64,000 bases of DNA, from the NCBI GenBank assembly GCA_022385755.1, contig MU278351.1, positions 1,242,638-1,306,637 on the forward strand. Direction: 5' to 3'. Positions 56,427-64,000 of the stretch are shown here, in pieces. Position 1 is the first letter of the stretch; each line of letters starts with the position of its first letter. This DNA comes from Trametopsis cervina (taxonomy: Eukaryota; Basidiomycota; Agaricomycetes; Polyporales; Irpicaceae). Under the pieces are notes generated by a model. The model had not been told where the DNA came from and did not search any database. It was given only the letters and a program-made list of their open reading frames with translations. Both the position numbers and the translations under genes were made by a program.

Positions 56427-58105
56427 TTAGTTGACTTCGACAGAGGTGCTCGAGGCCTTGGGCTGCTCAGCGGGCTTGACAAGAGCGCGGCCCTCCTTGT
56501 CACGGTAGAAGAGCACATCACCCTCATCCTCGACGAACTGGCAGAAGTTGTAGTTGTACCAGAGAGTCTGGAAGACGGGGGCGTCCGAGTAGTGGTAGTG
56601 CTCGCCGAGGAACTTCTTGAGGTACTGAGTAGCCTCCTCACCGTGGTCTATCGCCGTGTGTCAGTAAATTATCCTGTACGAGATATGATCGCGTATGAAA
56701 CTCACAGTGGGGCATCTTGGGGAAGAAGTGGTGGATAACGTGGAAGTGAGCGACACCGTGGAGGAAGAAGTATCCCTGCCAGCCGAGGAAGTCCCTGTCG
56801 ACGGTCGAAGCGGCACCGCGGGCGTAGCTCCAGGCATCACCACGGTAGTGGGGGATGATGGGGTCGGTGTGGTGCAGGTAGGTGATCATGATGAACCAGT
56901 GAGTCACCAGGAGCCAGGGGATACCGTACATCTTGAAGACCATGGCACCGCCCCAGATGTCGCAGGAGCGCTTGACGAGCCAGCCCATCGTGATGAGACC
57001 GATGTTGGAGAGAATGACGAAGGGACGCTGATCCTTGGTGAAGAGGATGGCGGTCGCTGTGAGGAGGAGATTAGGTTAGACGTCTGAATTTTTTCAAATC
57101 GGCGGAAGGTACTGACGGTCAAAGTGGCTGGTGGGCCAGGGGTAGTGCTTTTGGCCGGAGACGTTGATGACTGGAAAATTGAAACGAGATCAGCGGAAGC
57201 AGCGGGAGATGAGAAGGATGAAACTAACGCAGGTAGGCGGGGAAGGCCAGGAATTGCTGACGGATGAGCATGAACAGAGTGTACATGGGGGTGTCGCCGA
57301 AGTACTCCGCCCAGTGGATCTCCTCACGAGCAGCCTTGGGGATACCGAGATCGCTCCTCAGCTTGGGGACGTACACCTCATCACGCTCCATAGAGTTGTG
57401 GTTCATGTGGTGACGGTGGTGGGAGATACGCCAGCTGAAGTACGGGGTCCAGAGGAAGGAGTGAGTGATCTGTGAGTGTGTTCATCAGCTCTGTGATTCA
57501 AAGCATCACCGAAATCAAGGAACACGTACGAAGCCGACGGCGTCGTTGATGTACTTGTTGGGAGAGAACGCCTGGTGACCGCACTGGGAAAATAGACTAC
57601 GTGAGTATGCGAGCGGATTCTCGCAGGTCTGAACGACCTACATCGTGACCGAGAACCCAGATACCGGTGAAGACGAGACCCTGGAACCACCAGCTGTAGA
57701 AATTTAGGTTAGACGTTGCTATGAACTCTGAACATGTGAATACATACTAAGCACCCCAAGCGGCCCAGCGAGCGACCTCGAGGGACAGCTTGCTACCGCC
57801 GATGAGAGGAAGAGCCTTGGCAGCGTCCGAAGTGAAGTACGAGTCGATGTAAGAACCCGCAACACCAATAGCGGTGGCCATCGCGATGTCTTGGAAGAGG
57901 TAGCGCATGCTGGTCCATGTGTGCCTCTCGTAGTACTTGTTCGGGATCGCCTCACGGACCTCGGAGATGGACCTGAAGGAAAAGATGGAGATGAGTATTT
58001 GGAATGGATGTGCATCCCGAAAGGTACCCACCATGGCATGGGAGAGTAGGTCGGGAGGTTGGCCTCCTCCTTGAGGTGCGCTTGGGTCTTCGTCTCGGTC
58101 GCCAT
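56427..58105 (-). CDS. Delta12-type fatty acid desaturase B, 423 aa
   Basis: Minus-strand exons 58105-58032, 57972-57748, 57693-57642, 57583-57530, 57469-57229, 57170-57117, 57056-56706 and 56647-56427 give 423 aa. Histidine boxes are HDCGH (split by an intron after HD), HHRHH and HVIHH, with matching hydrophobic pairs (GLVFTGIWVLGHD; WLLVTHWFIMITYLHH). The ER-bound family inserts double bonds in C18 acyl chains. Box I differs from copy A (HDCGH against HECGH), and intron positions only partly agree, so the duplication is old. The codons are strongly C-ending, which suggests this is the highly expressed copy. Confidence 0.93.
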
Positions 58106-60029
58106 GTCGCTGTTGTTGGCAGGGGATGGGATGCTTCAAACCGGTGATGTTCGAGGAGTATTTGTACCCTCGTCAGATGGATAGACGCGTAGAACCCAGG
58201 AAAACAGAGATGGCCTGCGCGGGACGAGCGATCTACCAAATGGGGTCACTGCGCTGCAAACTCAGACTCAAATGGAAAATAAAACCGAGTGCGAACGCAT
58301 GCTGTTATCGCTTGATTGGAGTCCCAGTCAAGACGACGCTTCGTTGTCAATCCGAGATTACTGCTATGCAGGATCCCAGGACCAATGATGGCTTCCTGGG
58401 TTTCCGTGATCCAAGGAGAATCACACGTTGGATCGTGTCGCTAGCGAATGAGGACTCGGGTCTGAACAGAATCACATTCCAGCGTTTGGATACGTTATTC
58501 ATACGTCGGCATGTAAAATACAACGCACTCACCAGCTCTATTTTCTTTCGACTTTCTACGTTTCCGAGGATGATCGCGAGCCTGCTGAACCATTCCAAGA
58601 ACCGATGAACAGCAGAATTGGCCGGGAGTATGCGTCGCGGCGGAAGTTCATCGACATCGCCGTATGAATCAGGATGGATCTCTCCAGTGTAATAAGACGC
58701 CGGAGTTAGCGCCGCTGCAAGAGAGCAATTGACCATCGCCAACGGGGAATCTATGTTGTAACCCTATCTCGTCCCCATACGATAAGAACAGACATACCCT
58801 TCTTTGTCTCGAAGCCTGATGCTGGTTGTGAAATTGGGACATGGAAAGGTCAGCTGGTGCTAGAACGCTCGTTACTTGCGACTTCGCTGCTCAGCGCTCC
58901 TTAAAGGTTACTCGTCCCTGCCATGGAGTAATATTCGCCTTTCTGACCGAGAACCTGAGGCACTGTGCTGCTGGACAATCAGACAAATGAGAAGGCAGCC
59001 ATACCCCACTTGGCACCAGCAAGACGACTTGTGGACTGTTGTGTTGCTGGTGTCTTGTGAAAACAACGGTGGATGAAGCCGCTTCAAGACGGAATTGTGC
59101 ACTGGTATCAGGCTGCGGGTCGGCTATTCATCGAGGAGAGCGTCGTCAAAAAGCGTATTCAGTAAAGAACGCGTGCGCTGAAACAAGGTGCATTACCCAA
59201 GCGATGACTGTCTCGGCTTCGTCTATCAGTGTTCCGCCATAGTAGAGACTAGAGCCATTGTTCATTTGCGTACTGGGCATTCAATGCATCTGCAATATCT
59301 ATGAGCCATTAGGACGAGTCTTCTTGCGAATCGGAGGGTCACGATGGCCGTAATACGTTAATGGACTGACGCCGTCAAAACACGCAACAGCGCGTGCGGG
59401 CGATGCGATTTGGCTGTCCAACGCCGTCTGGTCGTTAGACGTTGAGATGCATGTCCGTGAATTCGAACGAAGGCGTCACTTTCGTATCTAGACGAGCGTG
59501 TGGATAAATGCCGTACCAATTATCCCGCAGAATACCACCTACCCCGGGTGTTAAGGACCTCGAACGCTGTGACTTGCCGGTACGGATTCCGCTGTGACAT
59601 TGACAGTTCGAAGATGCCATTAACGGTGCAGACTTGGGGGGATACCGACAAGTTGAAGTAGACTCCATGCATTGAGGAACGATAAGCTAAATTGTAGAAG
59701 AAGGCTTGCTTGCTAACTACCGCCGCAGTGACTTTAGCTGCCGCCAACTGGCGATCTGCTGGATGCAAATCACTAAGCAGCCACTGGTGAGCGAGAAGAG
59801 GAGCACGATTTCGTTCGGTCGTTCTCACCTTCTGCCCATAATCGATGCACGGCCTCGACGGTACACTGTACGTACGGTACTGCAGCATCTCTTCGTGGTT
59901 GCAGTCGCAGTTGAGCAGAGCCCGAGCGTGAGTGGGATGAGCTCGCAATCACGCGCGATCAAGCGATCAAACTATGTGGTCCGTGCGCAACCGCGCGATT
60001 GTATAATAACTCTCGCGCGCCCATAATGA
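58106..60029. other. 1.9 kb with no supported protein gene
   Basis: Overlapping opposite-strand frames at 58126-58608 (+) and 58347-58742 (-) exist, but neither shows a known domain, so at most one is real. The last part (59940-60029) is CGCG-rich and contains the U2 promoter with a TATA-like box. Confidence 0.4.
60002..60009 (+). promoter_or_regulatory. TATA-like box of the U2 snRNA gene
   Basis: TATAATAA lies about 28 bp upstream of the predicted U2 5' end, a spacing that fits RNA polymerase II initiation at snRNA genes in fungi. Confidence 0.5.
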
Positions 60030-60215
60030 TTCCTTACCACTCTGGCCTTTTGGCTTAGATCAAGTGTAGTATCTGTTCTTAATAGTTTAACCACTATTAT
60101 GAGGGCACCGCCCTCATTCTTGGTTATCTAATTTTTGCCGCCCTTGTCTCTCGAGCTCTGCTTGCAACTCGAAAGCGCGATGACCTTGCCACTGCAGTAT
60201 CGGCCTGTGTCGTCG
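60030..60215 (+). ncRNA. U2 spliceosomal snRNA
   Basis: The 5' part contains GGCCTTTTGGCTTAGATCAA followed by GTGTAGTATCTGTTCTT, the near-invariant U2 region. GTAGTA (60067-60072) is the branch-point recognition sequence. Next come stem-loop IIa (AATAG..CTATT, 60082-60099), stem-loop IIb (GAGGGC-acc-GCCCTC, 60102-60116) and the Sm site AATTTTTG (60131-60138). A 3' hairpin with loop ACTGCAGTA (about 60187-60206) resembles stem-loop IV, which is bound by U2B''. U2 pairs with intron branch points in the spliceosome. The 5' end is placed by homology and TATA spacing; the 3' end is uncertain by about 15 nt. Confidence 0.93.
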
Positions 60216-60498
60216 GGGGATTCCCGTTTCTTTTCGATTGGATGTTTGCTGGTCGCTCGATGGAGCTGATTTGCACATCAATCGAATAGAATGCGGTTGA
60301 TTTGGACTCGAGTAACTTTGCTTCAATGGCGGGCGATTATACGGACGCCCATGTCATAATGGAACCCTGGATGGTACTTTGCATGTTTGATCGAGCCGAC
60401 ATCGAAGGCAAGGGTAGACGTTATTATGTATGCAATATGTAATAGCATGATATCTCTACAAGTCCCAAAGATTACAACCATCTTACATTCGAGCTACG

Positions 60499-63344
60499 CT
60501 ACTGAAACTCGGGAGCCGGACTCATAGTTCTCAACGACGACCGCCGACCTTGCTGGTGCCCTATACTTCTGGTCTTGAGCGATCGTATGCGTTGTTTCTC
60601 AAGCAGCGCCGAAGTGACTCCTTCAGCATGACCATTGCCATCGGTCGGGGATGAAGGCGCTGTATCGCTAAACTGCTTGGCCTTGGAGAACGACATCGTC
60701 CGGTCGGTGTTCGGCCTGGCACTCGAGGCAGACGGTGGAGCAGAAGTTGGACCCAGCCCACCGAGCGCCCAGCCGACCTCGACACCCCGTTTGATAGACC
60801 ATAGCCATGCAAAGGCGAAGACTGGTGTACTGATCAGCACGTTCAGCACAGGGTAAAGATCCGGTAGGCGAGCGGGTGGAGCAAGTAGAGCCTCGGCAGT
60901 TTGAAGGGAGAGACACGCAGCATAGACGACCTACGAGAATGATGAGTTCCGTAAAACACACAGCGAGAGCGAGCTAACAGACCATCGAGCCGTAACGCAG
61001 GAGAGGGGAGGTAGAATGTAGTGGTGAATAGCCGATTAGCCTGTTCCAGAGAATAAGGAGAGCGACATATTGTACAGCGACACCGTCCCTCTTGAGCAAC
61101 GGCCACATGCTATCATTCAAGGTCAGAGTTCAAACCGTATGTGACAGAGGAGGGCGAGACCGACCTGAACATGGCAACATTATTAACGAGGGCACCGAGT
61201 TGGAAGGTGAATGAATCATTGGCGGCGCTCGATAGAAGGAGTGTAAGGGGAAGGAGCGGTACCAAAATGGTCTTCTCGTGAACTTGGAACGAAAACAGGA
61301 AAAATGACATAGATGATCCTAGCAGGGCGTACGGCAGCAAGGGAAGAAGCGGCGACGGTGCAGTCTTATCATCGGGACTTCGGCTCCCCTTGCTCATTTT
61401 GAAACCATTGTAAAGTAGTCCAATCACGCTCGGTGCAAAACCAATAGCGGTCAAAGCAGCTGAAAGCTTCACCAGGAGGTCTCTCGAGAACCAGACCCGC
61501 CATTTGAAAACAACGTTGGTAGCACACCAGAAGTTGGCGACCTTGTCTTCAAACAGTCCTCGCGAGAACGGAAAAATCCTGCTAACTGGGTCCGAGATAG
61601 CTGACAATGGTGCGAATGGTGGAAGCCACGGCAGGAACATTGCGAGGAACGTTGCAGATGTGACGAACCCCAACCGGAGGAAGAGCCGTATGCTGTAGAT
61701 AGCAAGAACATACTCAATCAGAGCGCCCTTCGCGCTCAATGATAACACCACTCACCCGTCGCGCGAGCCCAGAGAGACACATTTTGCGAGCAGGTACGAC
61801 CCAATTGCTGGAGCGTAGTACAGAGCCATCTGCTTGAACGCGAGGCTTTGCACGAAGAAAAATGCACCAAGGACGTCCGCGCCCGCAGCAAAGCACCCGA
61901 GCGCAAGGAGCGTAAATCCTGGAAATCAAGACGTCAGCGCAATACATCACTCGAACGCACACCCTGAGCCGTACCAAGCATGACGGAGTTATACTGAAAA
62001 TGTCCGAAGTCTACTATCAATAGAGCGGGTTGGAGAAGTAAGGTCAGGAGGGCGACATGCTAATAGGGTTCATTCAGTATGCGTTCTATTGAAGGTACAA
62101 TTAACGCACTTGTGTTCTCGATGATCGGTTTCCTTGCCAGGTCTGGGTGAAGTACCACACGGCCGGGACATACACGAGCATATCGCACGCTAGAACGGTG
62201 GCTCGCATGTAAACCTTGCTCGACGCGCTCTCGTAGCCGCGGGACGCATCCAAAGCGAACCACGCGGGTTCAATCCAAGAGCCGCTGCGTGCCATTCAGT
62301 ACTCAATAGTGTCAACGGGAATAATTGAGCCTCACATAATGCCGCATATCCAAGATACGTATGCCGTCAGTGGAGGGTAATCAAGCCCCCAGTATTGCAG
62401 GTCATAAGTATACCATTGCCGCAGAGGAAGGTGTCTGGTCAGTTCCATCCAATGCCGTTGAGCCTCATAGTCTCCAAACATAGGTCGCGTCCCCTGTCCT
62501 ATGTGTCCCAGTAAGCACAACAGTGGTGAAACACTACTCTGAGGATCCTCGTACCTGAATATGACCCAAGACCAATACACCATTTGACTAAGGTCGCAAG
62601 TAGAATTGTGATTGGAACCACCCAGTCCCGGAAGCCTTGTTTGTGCATCCATCGCACCAGCCCTCTCGCAGGACTGTTGTGCAGATCATGTTTGTCCGAG
62701 TCAGGTACGGCCCCTTGCGGTATAGTAGGTAGTGGCGGTTTCCATTTGTCAGTTTCCAATAGTGAGGTGAAGCTCTGCGTGTGTTTCCGGCGTGCGCGCG
62801 TAGGTGAGGTAGAAGCGAATGATAGTGGCGAGATCGCCCTCGACGCAGTAGATATGGGGGACAACGGCGGCGACCCCAGCCAATGTTGGCTTTCCGAACG
62901 CTGAATATCGAGGTGTCTGCGCGGTATAGGCGCCACGATGTCCGAGTAGTCAATATCGGAGCTGCTCTATCCTCAGTAGCGGGTCCTCGAGGGACAACAA
63001 TGCAAGGTGTACACGCACGCGTTGCTCCGAACCCCCGTCGATGACGGTCTTCTTAATATCGAGGGCGTGATCCTGCCCTGTGCCGGGTAGGGCGCGTTTG
63101 TAGCATAGTCATGGGTGGGAAAAGGCACAGGCATGCGCGAACTCCGCCGCGAGTGCGACGTTGAGCTTTCCGCCAGGGAGTGCTGCGAGGTGTCGGACAT
63201 CCGCGCAGGGACGGTGTTTTGGGGAAAGGAGCGTGCGGGCTGGGCTGCGGGAGTGCGCAGGTCGACGTGGTCGGTGAGCACGGCTTGCAGCCTTCCTCCC
63301 GCGTTGAGGCCGGCGGCTGGGGTTATCATGCCTGGATGTGGCAT
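60499..63344 (-). CDS. ALG6: Dolichyl-P-Glc:Man9GlcNAc2-PP-dolichol alpha-1,3-glucosyltransferase (ALG6), 801 aa
   Basis: Nine minus-strand exons (63344-63019, 62961-62555, 62498-62336, 62284-62110, 62059-61975, 61918-61756, 61692-61165, 61109-60983, 60930-60499) give 801 aa. The ALG6/ALG8 signature appears as [13 protein letters not shown]...[14 protein letters not shown] in the first luminal loop; the EAQRHWME and [12 protein letters not shown] forms favour ALG6. [37 protein letters not shown] and FQVHEKTIL are further family blocks, and about 11-12 membrane helices fit. The enzyme adds the first glucose to the lipid-linked N-glycan precursor in the ER. About 200 Ser/Arg/Pro-rich residues precede the first helix, and a 110-residue polar tail follows the last, both much longer than in yeast. 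Confidence 0.93.
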
Positions 63345-63458
63345 TCGGGAAAATAACTAGTAAACCCGATGTCTCATGGCGGGACGCGTACCACCTCAAG
63401 CTATTGCTTTCTCCGCTACTCCCATTCACATTTCCGAGAGCAAAGCATAACGCACTCT
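63345..63458. promoter_or_regulatory. 114-bp bidirectional promoter (ALG6 / Nas2)
   Basis: Only 114 bp separate the two divergent start codons, so the core promoters and 5' UTRs must overlap or use very short leaders, unless ALG6 starts at a downstream Met. There is no obvious TATA box in either direction. Confidence 0.55.
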
Positions 63459-64000
63459 ATGGGCATGACTCTCGAACCCAAAGAGACCGCAGCGGACCAG
63501 GTCCGCGCCCTAATGTTGCGCAAGGACGCAATCGAAGCCGAGATTAGCAGCCGCTTCGAGATCCTCAAGGCGAATAACTGCACAATGCAGACACCACTCG
63601 TGGACGCAGAGGGCTTTCCGAGAGCAGATATGGACATCTGGGAAGTGCGACATGCACGTGTACGGATAATAGAGCTGCGGAATGACCTGAACGCAACCAT
63701 GGAGTCTATATACAAGGGACTGCAAGGCGTGTATGATCCTACGCTCGTAATAAACGAGGAACCCAGTGTACCCTCCTCTTCAAATCCCTCTGGGCTCGAT
63801 CCGTTTGCCAAGGTAGACGGAGTGGCGCCCGGAAGTCCTGCTGCATCTGCTGTGAGTGGCTTTGTCTGTGCACGATAATGAGGCTTAACCGTGGTGTGGC
63901 GTACAGGGCTTGACTCGGGACGACTTGATTCTGTCATTTGGGTCCTTGACCAAAGCATCTTTCTCGTCAAATTCTTTGGTACCGCTAGCTAACTTGGTCG
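63459..64000 (+). CDS. NAS2: 26S proteasome assembly chaperone Nas2/PSMD9, 3' end cut by the window edge
   Basis: Exon 1 (63459-63851) and exon 2 (63907 to the edge) encode 162 residues of the protein. The N-terminal helices (VRALMLRKDAIEAEISSRFEIL, then LVDAEGFPRADMDIWEVRHA and RIIELRNDLNATMESI) match the Nas2/p27 family signature. The start of the PDZ domain follows (PFAKVDGVAPGSPAASA, then GLTRDDLILSFGSLT). Nas2 binds the C-terminus of ATPase Rpt5 and prevents premature joining of the base and core particle during proteasome assembly. The start is the first Met before LEPKETAADQ, with no upstream Met in frame close by. The rest of the PDZ domain lies outside the window. Confidence 0.9.

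Noticed and set aside
58126..58742. Opposing frames of 160 codons (+) and 131 codons (-) downstream of desaturase B's start.
   Set aside because: They overlap each other, have no family features, and no intron borders or promoters were convincing.
1..64000. CRISPR arrays, rRNA, tRNA, complete transposons.
   Set aside because: No regular repeat-spacer arrays, rRNA cores, foldable tRNAs, transposases or reverse transcriptases were found on either strand by reading.

Overview
The window looks like a gene-dense stretch of a filamentous basidiomycete (Agaricomycetes-type) genome. Almost every gene is cut by many short GT-AG introns of about 45-75 nt. Microexons are common, and the gene content is typical of mushrooms and wood-decay fungi: F-box and BTB families, a histidine-acid phosphatase, a polyporopepsin-like protease, a GH30 glucanase, tandem oleate desaturases and the Egt1 fusion enzyme. 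I rebuilt the gene models by hand from reading frame, splice sites and comparison between paralogs. I saw no organelle, bacterial or viral sequence.

Layout. 1-7.9 kb: an F-box gene running off the left edge (-), a histidine-acid phosphatase (+), then two tandem F-box genes (+) whose duplication also copied the phosphatase 3' end. 8.2-23.8 kb: a duplicated locus holding three alpha-arrestin-like genes (+), an intact MFS transporter (+) and a broken inverted piece of a related one (-), a stand-alone EgtD-like methyltransferase (-) and the complete ergothioneine synthase Egt1 (-). 24.9-32.3 kb: a DHHC palmitoyltransferase (-), an intronless F-box gene (+), 2.7 kb with no supported gene, and an aspartic protease (+). 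32.5-38.3 kb: two BTB paralogs (-) flanking a tail-anchored aldo-keto reductase (-). 38.7-45.1 kb: an unknown gene (-) divergent from the ribonucleotide reductase large subunit (+), then a CK1-like kinase (-). 46.8-58.1 kb: a GH30 glucanase (+), an AidB-like acyl-CoA dehydrogenase with an apparent frameshift (-), and two tandem Delta12-type desaturases (-). 60-64 kb: a U2 snRNA gene (+), ALG6 (-), and a divergent Nas2/PSMD9 proteasome chaperone gene cut by the right edge.

Most notable region. At 8.2-23.8 kb, full Egt1 sits near a methyltransferase-only paralog that shares its intron positions but has changed two residues aligned to histidine-contacting positions of EgtD. A transporter and three alpha-arrestins (adaptors that normally direct transporter ubiquitination) lie in the same locus. 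Whether these genes act together on a betaine-type metabolite is inference. The gene structures and substitutions are read directly from the sequence.
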